64,000 nucleotides of DNA from Caprella mutica (lineage: Eukaryota; Arthropoda; Malacostraca; Amphipoda; Caprellidae): the NCBI GenBank assembly GCA_947561585.1, contig CANNZV010000113.1:487999-551998 (forward strand), read 5' to 3'. Below are positions 25,161-38,275 of this stretch, piece after piece. The notes beneath the pieces are model-generated. The model was given only the letters and a program-made list of their open reading frames with translations. It made no database searches and had not been told where the DNA came from. Every line of letters starts with the position of its first letter. The first letter of the stretch is position 1. The translations under genes and the position numbers were made by a program.

Positions 25161-25951
25161 TGAAGTGAAACCTTGCAATTTGACTGCAGTTGGAGAAGCA
25201 ATTGCACTGAATCGCCTTGAGTACCTCTAGAATTTGAAGGCAGAAATGATTACAGATTTCTAATTTCACTAGTTACATTGCGTGTGTCGGAGGCAAAACA
25301 CAATTGTATGCTATTATATCTCAGAGAATTGACACAAAGTCAGGTGGGTCAAATCCAGGTAGAAACAGCGATGTGACTGCATTGATTTGCAATAATAATA
25401 GCAGGGCTCTTCTGAGCAAAATTATACCGTGAAAAAAAAGGCAACCAGTCAGCGACAAGACTTTTTTGATGAGTAATCGAAACAGCATCTTCACAGTACA
25501 TTCTTAGTAACTAGAGTTTAATGGGATAAAAAGGAAAATTGAGAGTGATAATTAACAGAAAATATATTAAAGTAATTCGGATTATTAAATGAATGCAAAT
25601 ACACAAAATCTTGAGACGTAAACATTTATAAAAAGATTCTGGTGAACAGTGTTCAGTAAAAAGAGTTGGATTAACTATTGAATATTTTTTGAAGTTGATT
25701 TAAAATTACACTATTTGTATATAGTGTCAAATTATTTGTTACACGCTATAAGATAAATGAGGAAGTTATGTTTCTTCATGGTTTCTATGTGTTATTTACA
25801 AAAATAACTCAGAAAAAGCATGGACTATTTTTTCCAAAGTAATTCCATGCTAATTTCTTTTTAAACATTTTCTCACGAAGATTCGCATCAATCAAAACAA
25901 ATTCTCACGCAGACCAAAAATTGCAGCCGCAAATTAGAAAAACGTTTGGAA
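25161..25951. other. Unique sequence, nothing recognised
   Basis: No gene, RNA or repeat could be supported. Confidence 0.45.
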
Positions 25952-27993
25952 AATTAGATGTTACTTGGGAATGGTAGGAATCCATTAGATGTTACTTGGG
26001 AATGGTAGGAATCCATTAGATGTTATTATGGAATGGTAGGAATCCATTAGACGTTACTTGTGCATGGTAGGAATCCATTAGATGTTACTTGGGAACGGTA
26101 GGAATCCATTAGATGTTACTATGGGAATGGTAGGAATCCATTAGATGTTACTTGTAATGGTAGGAATCCATTAGATGTTACTTGGGAATGGTAGGAATCC
26201 ATTAGATGTTACTTGTAATGGTAGGAATCCATTAGATGTTACTTTTGAATGGTAGGAATCCATTAGAAGTTACTTGGGAATGGTAGGAATCCATTAGATG
26301 TTACTTGTAATGGTAGGAATCCATTAGATGTTACTTGAGAATGGTAGGAATCCATTAGATGTTACTTGTAATGGTAGGAATCCATTAGATGTTACTTGTA
26401 ATGGTTGGAATCTATTAGATGTTACTTTTGAATGGTAGGAATCCATTAGATGTTACTTGGGAATGGTAGGAATCCATTAGATGTTACTTGTAATGGTAGG
26501 AATCCATTAGATGTTACTTGTAATGGTTGGAATCCATTAGATGTTACTTTTGAATGGTAGGAATCCATTAGAAGTTACTTGGGAATGGTAGGAATCCATT
26601 AGATGTTACTTGTAATGGTAGGAATCCATTAGATGTTACTTGGGAATGGTAGGAATCCATTAGATGTTACTTGTAATGGTAGGAATCCATTAGATGTTAC
26701 TTGTAATGGTTGGAATCCATTAGATGTTACTTTTGAATGGTAGGAATCCATTAGATGTTACTTGGGAATGGTAGGAATCCATTAGATGTTACTTGTAATG
26801 GTAGGAATCCATTAGATGTTACTTGGGAATGGTAGGAATCCATTAGATGTTACTTGTAATGGTTGGAATCCATTAGATGTTACTTTTGAATGGTAGGAAT
26901 CCATTAGATGTTACTTGGGAATGGTAGGAATCCATTAGATGTTACTTGTAATGGTAGGAATCCATTAGATGTTACTTGTAATGGTTGGAATCCATTAGAT
27001 GTTACTTTTGAATGGTAGGAATCCATTAGAAGTTACTTGGGAATGGTAGGAATCCATTAGATGTTACTTGTAATGGTAGGAATCCATTAGATGTTACTTG
27101 GGAATGGTAGGAATCCATTAGATGTTACTTGTAATGGTTGGAATCCATTAGATGTTACTTTTGAATGGTAGGAATCCATTAGATGTTACTTGGGAATGGT
27201 AGGAATCCATTAGATGTTACTTGTAATGGTAGGAATCCATTAGATGTTACTTGGGAATGGTAGGAATCCATTAGATGTTACTTGTAATGGTTGGAATCCA
27301 TTAGATGTTACTTTTGAATGGTAGGAATCCATTAGATGTTACTTGGGAATGGTAGGAATCCATTAGATGTTACTTGTAATGGTAGGAATCCATTAGATGT
27401 TACTTGTAATGGTAGGAATCCATTAGATGTCACTATGGGAATGGTTGGAATCCATTAGATGTTACTTGTAATGGTAGGAATCCATTAGATGTTACTTGTA
27501 ATGGTAGGAATCCATTAGATGTTACTTGTAATGGTTGGAATCCATTAGATGTTACTTTTGAATGGTAGGAATCCATTAGATGTTACTTGGGAATGGTAGG
27601 AATCCATTAGATGTTACTTGTAATGGTAGGAATCCATTAGATGTTACTTGTAATGGTAGGAATCCATTAGATGTTACTTGTAATGGTAGGAATCCATTAG
27701 ATGTCACTATGGGAATGGTTGGAATCCATTAGATGTTACTTGTAATGGTAGGAATCCATTAGATGTTACTTGTAATGGTAGGAATCCATTAGATGTTACT
27801 TGTAATGGTTGGAATCCATTAGATGTTACTTTTGAATGGTAGGAATCCATTAGATGTTACTTGGGAATGGTAGGAATCCATTAGATGTTACTTGTAATGG
27901 TAGGAATCCATTAGATGTCACTATGGGAATGGTAGGAATCCATTAGATGTTACTTGTAATGGTAGGAATCCATTAGATGTCACTATGGGAATG
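25952..27993. repeat. Tandem array, about 30-bp unit with higher-order periodicity
   Basis: The basic unit is GGTAGGAATCCATTAGATGT followed by a variable spacer: TACTTGGGAAT, TACTTGTAAT, TACTTTTGAAT or CACTATGGGAAT. About 67 units are present. From about 26,240 on, the variants follow a recurring series of four or five monomers (TTTTGA, TTGGGA, TTGTA, optional TTGGGA, then TTGTA with GGTTGG), repeated roughly ten times. The higher-order unit is therefore about 120-150 bp. Confidence 0.96.
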
Positions 27994-28624
27994 ATTTCTT
28001 TACTAGTTTGTGAGTTCTTCACATAATTGTTTCTCACATTTCAAGGGGCACAACATAATAACGTGTTATATCACAAATTTCACTAACAATTTGGCAGTGT
28101 TATAAATGTTACTGCATGTGAGAAATTAGGCTTACTTTTATAACACCATGCATTATAGTAGTGTAATCATAATATAGACATTAAAAAACTAAAGATGTAT
28201 AATAATAATGAATATTGTTAATTTGAATATAATAATAAACATTATAGCAAGCGTAAAATGTTACTGATATACTGTAGACTCGTAGTGGAATGGTCTAACT
28301 TATTACCAGTCACCATTCTATCATTATGGAATATACATCATGTATGTACCTATATAGTGAATGGCTGAGCAGTAATAAATGACTACATACACTATTGTTA
28401 TGAAGTGCTATTAGACATATGGTTATTGTTAGTTAAAAACTTACCAGTAGTACTCAGTCTTTAAATTATACTTTTGATTGTACTTTTGATTCAAATCAAC
28501 ATTGCAACTAACATCGAATCAATTTATTTATTGAACTGTAAATATTTTTAAATATATGTGATAATATATATTAGGCTTCTTTAAATGATAGGTAATATAT
28601 AATATAATCAACCAATATAGGAAA
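27994..28624. other. Unique A+T-rich sequence, nothing recognised
   Basis: No gene, RNA or repeat recognised. Confidence 0.45.
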
Positions 28625-28800
28625 ATAAATACAAGGGACTTTGAAGAAGCAATCACACTAGAAAGCGTTTCCAAGAAGAAAGTTAGCTATCACCATTTGA
28701 TCATGGCTCATGACTGCAGAAAAGCTACTCAGTGATTACAGTCAATCATAGTGTAAAACATTCACTATGGAAGAGGAAAAGAAAGAAGTGATAGTCTATC
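28625..28800 (+). repeat. R1 dispersed repeat, 5' and middle part
   Basis: Shares ACAAGGGACTTTGAAGAAGC, GACTGCAGAAAAGCTACTCA and GAAGAGGAAAAGAAAGAAGT with the other R1 copies. The short open frame starting at 28767 lies inside it and has no recognisable product. Confidence 0.75.
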
Positions 28801-29110
28801 TAATCAGACTATTAATATCTATCAGTTTACCTGTAATAGGCGTAAGAAGTGATAGTGTTATATGTAACATATACTGTATAACAACTCATCACTCAAACTC
28901 ATTGCACCAAAGCGTTAGGCAGAATTATAACAATAGTATAGAAATAGTGGGAACACGTTCAAATTATGATATAGTATTTTAATTCTAACACTATTTCTCT
29001 TCTAATGTTTCAGTATAATTCCATAGAAAAAGTATACCATCTCTTATTCATAATATCAATGAAATTAATAGAGAAATCAATGAGGAAATTATAAGTCCAA
29101 ATTTGTAGTA

Positions 29111-29242
29111 GGGTAAGTTACGAATCATCGGTCAGTTTCACACCTTCGGTCATATAAGAAAAAACAATATAAAATTATTTATATCTTATTTTAATTGGTA
29201 TGACCGGAGATGTGAAACCGACCGATAATTCATAGCTTACCC
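29111..29242. mobile_element. Foldback MITE, TA-type family, copy 6 (132 bp, near-complete)
   Basis: GGGTAAGTTACGAATCATCG at the left and its complement ending CTTACCC at the right, bounded by TA at 29109-29110 and 29243-29244. It is the shortest copy and one of the best preserved, with arms of about 55 bp and a loop of about 20 bp. The termini plus the TA duplication fit a Tc1/mariner-type mechanism. Confidence 0.93.
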
Positions 29243-29799
29243 TACTATCACAATCCTACCTAATGTGGTTTACTGAGGTAGTAGTCCTAGTACCTTATTA
29301 TTAATTAGGAATGATTTGATTAAGGCTAACAATTAGGTACCTAATTACCATATTAGGTTGTGTCTGGTAATTGAATCTGTACCCTACCTCAACCTCTTGT
29401 CTGCTACACAGTGCTATGACTATCATGTTGATGTACACTTGCTGCTGCATGTAAAGCACATGCACACCATGAATAATAAACACGGCACGGAGGTAGTGTT
29501 GCTCATTAAACATAGAGATATGCAGAATATGGAGTACAGATAATGGTGATATTGACATTTGGTTGGGAGTTAGCAGCCAAAGAGACGATAGACAAGGTTC
29601 AGTCGGTAACAGAGGGTCAAGGGGTTGAATATTAATATATAGACACACTTATCTATATAGTTAAATTGGCCATATTGCTAAGGTAATTTGTGAACAGACA
29701 AATAATAGACTTATAAAGGTTCACTCTAAATATTTATATACTCATCAAAATTGATGCAGAAAATTACTTAGAAAGAAAATTATATAATTATTTTAGTAG

Positions 29800-30275
29800 G
29801 GGGTTTAAACGTCTGTTTCGGAACCAAAGGCCATATCGCTGACGCCAGAAGTAAATTAGGTACAAGGGACAGGAAGAAGCAGTCAGAAAGAAATTGGCTC
29901 CATGAATAAACCCACCAGTCGGTGTTAACGATCATGGATGCAGAAAAGCTACTCCGTGAGTGCAGTCACTTACCAAGGAATGTGACGAAAATGAACAAAA
30001 GCACCGGTGGTTGCGCTCACGGATGGAAGAGGAAAATGAAGAGGTGATAGTAAATGAAGCCTACGAGCCTATCTAACACAAAATCTAAGACCTCGTAGTT
30101 GAAGAGCATAACCATAGCGCTATCCTCTGAAACTGCAAGTAGTGTTAAAAAAAATGATAAAAAATTAAAAGAAGATAATCAATAATCCAATTTACAACAG
30201 TTCTGGGTCCTTGTTCTTTCAGTCACCACAGAGTTTTAAGATAGAGCCGCTAGTGGAAGAAATTATATAATCTAT
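29800..30275 (+). repeat. R1 dispersed repeat, longest copy
   Basis: This is the most complete copy of a repeat found at 15715, 16105, 28625, 45160, 47440, 50633, 50890 and the right edge of the window. Landmarks in order are TTTAAACGTCTGTTTCGGAA, ACAAGGGACAGGAAGAAGCA, TGGCTCCATGAA, CATGGATGCAGAAAAGCTAC, TGGAAGAGGAAAATGAAGAG, AACACAAAATCTAAGACCTC, GAGCATAACC and ACTGCAAGTAGTGTT. Parts read open for 20-30 codons but stops occur in all frames. I cannot assign it to a transposon class. No terminal repeats or poly-A tail were seen. Confidence 0.8.
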
Positions 30276-30632
30276 CTCAATATGTAATGAAAACACAAAA
30301 TTTATTAACGACTGTTCACGTGATATTTTTGCACATACATGTTGCTGTTTAATAGGTTGGACGGTTTCATCTGTATTTTAGTCTCCATTGGAATCAACGA
30401 AAAATACAACTATTTTAATCGATAAGTAACACTAAAACAATCAAATACCAGAAATGTAACTAAAGAAAATAATCTATTTAATTATGAAAAACAGTCAATG
30501 TAAACTTGCAAATGAATCTAATAGAAGAAATATTTATAACTATGAGAAATAATTAAAATGATTATGAAAATATTACTGTTAACATGGGAAACTACAAATG
30601 AGCCTACTTACCTATCTGAAAAACATGAATAG

Positions 30633-30826
30633 AATATTGCTGTGAAAAGGCACCAACTCACACTCTCAATGTTGATGTGAAAAAGCACTAACTCACACTC
30701 TCAATGTTGCTGTGAAAAGGCACTAACTCACTCTCTCAATGTTGCTGTGAAAAGGCACTAACTCACTCTCTCAATGTTGCTGTGAAAAGGCACGAACTCA
30801 TACTCTTCAATGTTGCTGTGAAAAGG
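30633..30826. repeat. Tandem array, about 35-bp unit, about 5 copies
   Basis: The unit is AATGTTGCTGTGAAAAGGCA followed by CTAACTCACTCTCTC. Single-base variants distinguish each copy. Confidence 0.92.
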
Positions 30827-31423
30827 CAGTGACAAGGCGCTAGGCAAGTATTTAGAGTGTCAACTGTTGGCACCGCAAGTTAGTGTCAAGGGCAAGTGTT
30901 AGTACCGACAGGTTACTCTTAGGGTTAAATATCTCAACCAGAAGTTTATACTGGGCCACTCTGTGTACATTGCACGGTAACTAACAATACAAACAGTGTG
31001 GCCTTAGTAAGCCCTCATTCACCTCTACGATACTAAAATGAATAGCTTTAATTGCAATATATGACTGTCATCACACTATTTCTTTACAGTTCTTTATTTA
31101 GTTGACTACACTGTTATTGATTACTGCAATGTTTTAGCCTATGTGAAGTGAGTAGAGGAGCAAGAGGCTGTGACTCATGCACTAGATCACAAGTTCAATC
31201 TGATATATAGCAAAGGAATTTATAGAAACCTGAAGCAACAACTTATTGCTCAAACACGCTTCGATTTGCATAAAACGAACCGAACAGGTAGCTCCGTTTG
31301 ATACATGAAACATGCGCTCATAGTTAGAGGTCAGACTCTTTTCAGTAGCTATATACTCATTATTCATAACTAGTTATTTAAAACATTCTACCATCAATTT
31401 ACAGGAAGGCAAGCATAACACGT

Positions 31424-31566
31424 AAGGTAAGTTACGAATTATCGGCCGGTTCCAACGATAAAATAATTGTTAATTGGTTAATTAAAGTTAAAATAAAATA
31501 ATTATTATATTGTTTCTTCTTATATGACCGAAGATGTGAAACTGAGCAATAATTCGTAGTTTCTCG
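31424..31566. mobile_element. Foldback MITE, TA-type family, copy 7 (arm deletion)
   Basis: The left arm keeps AGGTAAGTTACGAATTATCG but has lost the CATCTTCGGTCATATAAG part. The right arm keeps the equivalent TATATGACCGAAGATGTGAA. The asymmetry shows a deletion in one arm, so this copy can no longer fold fully. Confidence 0.85.
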
Positions 31567-31782
31567 TACGGAATCCAGTGTACGGTCACTAATTGAGTGG
31601 TAGAGTGAGTGAATAGTTGCGAGTGATTGCCGCTTGTTAGGGCACATCTATGGAAGGTGAGGGCAAGCTTTGATGACCCTCTGACCTGAGGCAATGAATT
31701 TAAGGGCAGTGATTGACACTTAGCAAAGAAAGGACAGTATTACCACTACCAAAACTAACGTATTTGGAATGGTAAACACAGA

Positions 31783-32262
31783 AACGAGTCATGACTCATT
31801 CCAGTGATTAGGAACGAGTCATTCCAGTGACTAGGAACGATTCATTCCAGTGATTAGGTATGACTCATTCCAGTGACTAGGAACGAGTCATTCCAGTGAT
31901 TAGGAATGACTCACCCCAGTGATTAGGAACGAGCCATTCCAGTCATTAGGAATGACTCATTCCAGTCATTAGGAACGAGTCATTCCAGTCATTAGGAACG
32001 AGTCATTCCAGTCATTAGGAACGAGTCATTCCAGTCATTAGGAACGAGTCATTCCAGTCATTAGGAACGAGTCATTCCAGTCATTAGGAACGAGTCATTC
32101 CAGTCATTAGGAACGAGTCATTCCAGTCATTAGGAACGAGTCATTCCAGTCATTAGGAACGAGTCATTCCAGTCATTAGGAACGAGTCATTCCAGTCATT
32201 AGGAACGAGTCATTCCAGTCATTAGGAACGAGTCATTCCAGTCATTAGGAACGAGTCATTCC
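31783..32262. repeat. Tandem array, 23-bp unit, about 21 copies
   Basis: The unit is AACGAGTCATTCCAGTCATTAGG. The first seven copies (to about 31950) are heterogeneous, with CAGTGATTAGG, CAGTGACTAGG and AATGACTCA forms. The remaining 13 or so are almost identical. Confidence 0.96.
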
Positions 32263-33716
32263 TTTGGAATAGAAGCAGTAGCTACTAATAAACATTTTAT
32301 GCAATTGTGCATTCAAAATTAGTGTTGAAATAAGTTAGCAGGTGCAAAGCTTATCGTTATATAACCATATGAGGTGATATAATATTTAAAGTAATACGTA
32401 ACATTTCACCGGTCCATATTTCTTTCGAAATTGAGTAGATTGGGTGTCCAGGATTTCGTTACATTGACGCAAGTCACTCAAGTGATTCTGCATTGAAACA
32501 TAAGCATGACTAAGCATGAATGGCTTCACTCCAAATCACTCTTTAGGAGTCTAATTCACTATTATTACACTAGTATAGAAATAGCAAGCACGAGAATCTT
32601 TGCCTAACTTTTTATAGACTCAAACCACAATATCTAATAAAATCTGACCGTGATTGGTTAGTACGCAACCATTGGGTCAATGTGTATAATAAACAAAAAT
32701 GCACCTTATGCATGGAGAACATAAGAGCGATAACAGGGAGGTCTAATATGACTCATAATGCCTCAGTGGGTTAATGAAGCGTCAAAACCAACTGAGAAAT
32801 TAGCATACAAATAAAGAAGAATAAATTGCCTCCTACTCAGTTTAAGGTCAGTGTATAATAACGTGAAACCTGTAATAATATTAAAACATTTTTACAGAAT
32901 TCAAGAATTGATAAAGGTTCATCCACTTGGATTTACGATGAAAGAAAGAGTTTCAAGTTTCAATTAACGACATTTTAACATCAGATGACGAGGATAAAAA
33001 CACAAATTTTAAGTTAATTCTAAAAAGTAGTCATTGAGCAAGAGTTCATGTGAGTGTGAATTAGACATATGGAAATATGTTAATAGAGCCACTACTATTA
33101 ATTGATGGTTTCAAAATGTTCTACTCAATGTAAATAAGGTCAGGTTTCTTCAGGACCTTTATTTTCACTAGGGGTCAATATTTCCATTGCTTAATTAATA
33201 ACCAGCACGTACACTCGGTGTCGCACGCAGAGAGTTAATTAATATAGTGCTTAATAACAAGCAGAATTAATATAGTGCTTGTTTAATATTCAGCAGCAAT
33301 TGTTTTTACCGTTACTACTGACTTGCTTTATTAGCTATTGCACATGCTTCAATAACTGAAACATTATAAGAATTTAAAAGTGAAACTGGAAAATGGTATA
33401 AAATAAATATATGATTTCATACAAAAAATATCAACGCTACAGCTCAGTTAAATGAAGTGACAACAGCAAAATACTCTAGTGGCGAAATAGTAGAATGTAT
33501 GTTTTTAAAAGGAAGAGCAATCATACATTTTACATGCAATTGCATTGTCTGACGCAATTGCAAATCAAATCACGTAGATAAAATTACCTGAACTCGTATA
33601 AACTAAAAGTAAGAACAATGTTATTAATTGTAATTCTTTGAGTCAACCTGTCCATTTTTGGCGCCAGACCTGTCGGCACTATCCTCTGATGATGTCCAGT
33701 TGTTTAGAAATACAAC
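32263..33716. other. Unique sequence, nothing recognised
   Basis: About 1.45 kb without a supportable gene or RNA. A duplicated AATATAGTGCTT motif lies near 33240-33280. Confidence 0.45.
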
Positions 33717-34192
33717 TCGTTATGACAGGGGTCAGAGTGACCAATGCACCTGTCACTCGTTATGACAGGGGTCAGAGTGACCAATGCACCTGTCACTCGT
33801 TATGACAGGGGTTAGAGTGACCAATGCATCTGTCACTCGTTATGACAGGGGTCAGAGTGACCAATGCACCTGTCACTCGTTATGACAGGGGTCAGAGTGA
33901 CCAATGCACCTGTCACTCGTTATGACAGGGGTCAGAGTGACCAATGCACCTGTCACTAGTTATGACAGGGGTCAGAGTGACCAATGCATCTGTCACTCGT
34001 TATGACAGGGGTCAGAGTGACCAATGCACCTGTCACTCGTTATGACAGGGGTCAGAGTGACCAATGCACCTGTCACTCGTTATGACAGGGGTCAGAGTGA
34101 CCAATGCACCTGTCACTCGTTATGACAGGGGTTAGAGTGACCAATGCACCTGTCACTCATTATGACAGGGGTCAGAGTGACCAATGCACCTG
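33717..34192. repeat. Tandem array, 40-bp unit, about 12 copies, hairpin-forming
   Basis: The unit is TATGACAGGGGTCAGAGTGA then CCAATGCACCTGTCACTCGT. It is nearly invariant; the rare changes are GTTAGAG, GCATC, CTAGT and CTCAT. Each unit holds GAGTGAC and GTCACTC ten bases apart, and TGTCA and TGACA seven bases apart, so every unit could form a small stem-loop. Confidence 0.96.
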
Positions 34193-35250
34193 CACACACA
34201 ACTCCTCTAACATATGCACTAGTATGTATGTTTTCTCATGGCGACCTCACATTAGAATACACACCAGTTGTTACATGTGTGACCTTATACTGCTTTCCTA
34301 TTCTCATTTTTATGAATTTGCATGCTGTAATTGGTATCAAAAATAGAAACAATTATTTTACATTTGAAGCCGAAGATACTTTATTTCAAATTTGAACATT
34401 TCGGCCATTCATAATTCAGGGAATGAAAACCTATATTTGTATAATGAAAAGCATAAATATTTGATAAGGCGTTTAAAATACGAAATTCAAATAGTCACAT
34501 TCTATGTAATTTTTATTACACTCAACTAGAGTTCATTTAATTTAATTGTATAATCTGTTCAGAACACATCCACGTGAGTTTGAAGGTTAAATACGCATCT
34601 ATTATGAATTACAATTAATTAATTGTTTTGATATGACAGCGGTAATAAATTTATAATTCAGTGACTGTAACTCTATTTGTTGGAACTATCCGTCAATAAT
34701 GGTAGCTCATTGGAGTCACCTCGGTAGAATTGCTTCATAGAGTCAATGTGATGACACTAACACACCAAGTGGTGAATTAACTACTACCAATTAGATATCC
34801 AAAAGGTAATTCGGACATTTTACAAGATTTCATGCATACACAACTCATTATTAAATTGTATTCATTTAACACGTTCCCCGTGTTTCCATATTCAGACGAT
34901 GCTCCACCATCGCGAAAGCTTTCCCGCGTTAATATTATTAGTGTTAAAAGTGAACAAGATATAGTTTAACAGGCTTGCATGTATGCAGTAAAAGAAGTCT
35001 GTAAAACCAATGGGGCACATGCGATACAATACGCAACAAACTAGTGCCAAAAATATGGCATGGCTAATTATATTGACTATTTACCAAATGGATATGGTGA
35101 CATGTGTACCAATACGTTAGAAGGGGATAACTAGACTAGGCAAATAGAAGGTCCGATGCGTGGGGAACTGGTTAGTAATGCTTTAAAGTTATTATATTCT
35201 ATAGGTACATATAGTCAAAAATATTGACATTAATCTTCAGGATAACACTG
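34193..35250. other. Unique sequence, nothing recognised
   Basis: Two short plus-strand open frames emerge from the 40-bp array into this region. They show no recognisable domain and are treated as chance. Nothing else was seen. Confidence 0.45.
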
Positions 35251-35525
35251 AGTGTTAAAATACCATTAGCACTGTGTTACAATACCATTAGCACTGTGTT
35301 ACAATACCATTAGCACTGTGTTACAATACCATTAGCACTGTGATACAATACCATTAGCACTGTGTGTTACAATACCATTAGCACTGTGTTACAATACCAT
35401 TAGCACTGTGTTACAATACCATTAGCACTGTGTGTTACAATACCATTAGCACTGTGTGTTACAATACCATTAGCACTGTGTTACAATACCATTAGCACTG
35501 TGTTACAATACCATTAGCACTGTAT
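35251..35525. repeat. Tandem array, 22/24-bp unit, about 12 copies
   Basis: The unit is CATTAGCACTGTGTTACAATAC, with a 24-bp form carrying an extra TG (TGTGTGTT) in three copies. Confidence 0.95.
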
Positions 35526-38025
35526 TAGCTGAAGGCAGAGCCAATCTACCAAACCTTTAGCAAAGAGCAAAGGCTACATCTTGTCCTTCCCGAAATGCCA
35601 AAGTACGCAGAAACACAAGAAAAACTGCTGTTTTTGGGTATCAATACGTCTAAATTATGCGATTTTAGTGCAAAAAACCACTAGAGGTTGAGGAATTGCT
35701 TCTTCATCACATTTACTACGCATTATAGTCTGCATAGCAATCAACTAAAGTGTTCTCAGTTGAAACTATAATAATCTATACGAGTGACATTATTGTAATA
35801 GATTCACATGAAAAAATGAACATTATGAATATCATATTTTGGTAAGAATTGTTAGATGATTTTTCTATCCCAATCAGCTTCATTTAATAAAATTAATGTT
35901 TTAAAGATGCTTTTTTGATAAGTTCACCTCAACGAGAAGTCTTCAATAGAGGGTTAAGCAGAACGAATTCAGGAGAATATTCATCTGATAAAATAAATTT
36001 CTCAGGGACACAATTACTCAATTATTGTCAAATAACACATTTGGGACTAGAAGGTAAAACATAGTAATTCAAGTGACTAGGACTTGTGTAATAAGATAAT
36101 AAAAAAGCAAGCCACTATGGTACATGTAGAACAGCTGATGATAGCTATTAGTACACAGCGTAAAATGAGACTGAAGTCAACCACCAAAAAGAAAAATTAC
36201 ACAGTTATAAAATAGAAACCATTTTAACAAGAATTTAATAGGACGTATTGCATACGTAGAATATATGTAAACAAAAATAAAAAAATATGTAGATAAATAA
36301 ACAAAACCAATTGTAATCATGTAATGCAAATGTTATTGTATTTAAGTCTCCTAGTCAAACTTAGTAAGAACATAGGATAATTAAAAGGAAAGTTCTACCT
36401 CGAGATAATTACTTGTGCAGCGTTCAAATCACCAACCAAATAAAGCAATTTCGAATGAATATTCAATGTACTGAGGTTAATTGTGTTGAACATATCTTAG
36501 CTAAAGTTTTGGCTGACCTTAGACATAAGAGGTGATTCTAATTCAAGATGAGGTAAACGCTCCACGCATATAAATAGTAGTTTTATTAGCTTTTACAAAA
36601 TATCAGAGAGGAATAGACTAAATCGAAATAAAGTTCACAAAGATTTACAGCAAAACCATAATTCTGAACTAAGTCGTGAAACAAGGTGATCAATTTAATT
36701 CTACACTAGTTAGCAAAGATTAACTGGTACTACAATGAACCAGACGACAGCAAGTCACATCCAGACTAGTAGAGCATGGTGAGTGGTTGTACCAGACACT
36801 CTGATCTTTCGCAAGATGTGCATCACTTATAGCAAGAACGTAGGCAACAAATGGTTCACTCTTTACACTAACCTAACGTGAAATTGATGTCTTTTCAATG
36901 AACTCACTAGAGGGGACTGTTCATCAAAGGATTAGTAGGATTTATGGTTAAGGGAAGGTCAAGCTGTAAGGTGATGTGAGGGTAACCAGTGACCATCTTA
37001 ACCCTGAAGCAAAAGTAGTTTCAAAGAAACCTAAATTGAAAGGATTTGTCACAACTTTGGAGTGTATTGTTGAAGAGCATTTAAAGGGCTCGTTCTTTGG
37101 GATATGTCTTTAGGAACAGGTTCAAACTAGGTAAGAGTTATCCAGTGCCTCATAGGCTCAGTAACAAGGTCACATGAGATGGGGTACAGTCACAAACACA
37201 AGTCATACGCATGGCAATGGCTGTATCTAACTATACTGTCTATGCTAAGAAAACGTACTGCACTTCCCAAACTATTGAATTCTATTTATAGCTCTAGATT
37301 AATATATATACATTTGAAGCTATTTGATGTAGTTATGCTAAAAAATTGAAATTTTGAATAATATGAAAAAAAAGCGTAAACTGAAAAACGCAAATAAAGT
37401 TATATAAAACAATGTCTTTAACATAACATATCAATACTTTCATTCACCCATGCATACAAATTATTGAAAAGGGTAGAAAAAGTTCTGCAATGATAAATTA
37501 GGGTCATTTGTAGTGTAATTTATTGTTTCAACCGACTGGTAATTTGTGATCTATAAGGTGCACCATAATGGCATTACACTGCTGAAACATTCAATGATAT
37601 TCAGTCATTGCATCACTGCCGCAAAAACACACGGAAAAAAGAGAACAACTGTCGTTCGCATATTAATTCAGTGTTGAAAGAGTGTCAATAGCAAAGAAAC
37701 AAGGCCTTGCAACCACCACTGGTTAAGCATATGGACTTCATGGGGGCTCTTAGGACTTATAATAAATACTTTAGATGTGTAATATCAAGCAAAAAAAGAT
37801 TAGTTATTGATAGCAAGTATAAAATAGCAATAAATAGATACTAACACAAATGTTGAACATGGAAAGGTAAACACAAATGACGCAAAAAAATTGATTATAG
37901 GTAAATATAATGATTTAGTGAAATATATCATGGCTTTATTAACCATTGATTTTTAATCGAAATAACAATTATCAGATGCTATTTAAATACCAAATGAAAA
38001 ATTCAATAAGTTATTCATTGCGCAT
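35526..38025. other. 2.5 kb of unique A+T-rich sequence, nothing recognised
   Basis: No open frame of note on either strand and no RNA or repeat that I can support. The slightly less A+T-rich part at 36750-37240 has stops in all frames. Confidence 0.45.
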
Positions 38026-38275
38026 CAAAATGATCTTTAAGACCCTACAGCGTGAAAAACCGACCCAAAAATAGATATTTCTGATAGAAATTTTACATCA
38101 TTAAATAGCGCAATTGCTCCTTATAGCCTAATTCATACTCCTTCGCGATAATTAGAGAAAACAACCAAAGCGTTTTACGATTTAGAATCTGTAAAAATAT
38201 TGCTTCACCAGCGAAATATTTTGTCACTTGTGCTATTTTCAGCCTCTGTCGCGCGGGAGGATTTTTAACATAAAT
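38026..38275. repeat. Dispersed repeat, second copy at 53022-53275
   Basis: Shares TAGATATTTCTGA, AATCTGTAAAA, ATTGCTTCACCAGCGAA, CAGCCTCTGTC (here) and a terminal CGCGCGGGA/TTTTAAC with the copy in an intron of the DSL-type gene. A 70-codon minus-strand open frame runs through it, but the other copy does not keep that frame. Class unknown. Confidence 0.8.

Noticed and set aside
18187..32790. Possible piggyBac-like pair: TTAACCC plus GGCATTA motifs near 18187 and, inverted, near 32750
   Set aside because: Similarity covers only about 30 bp with gaps, no opposite terminus was found for either, and TTAA is common in A+T-rich DNA.
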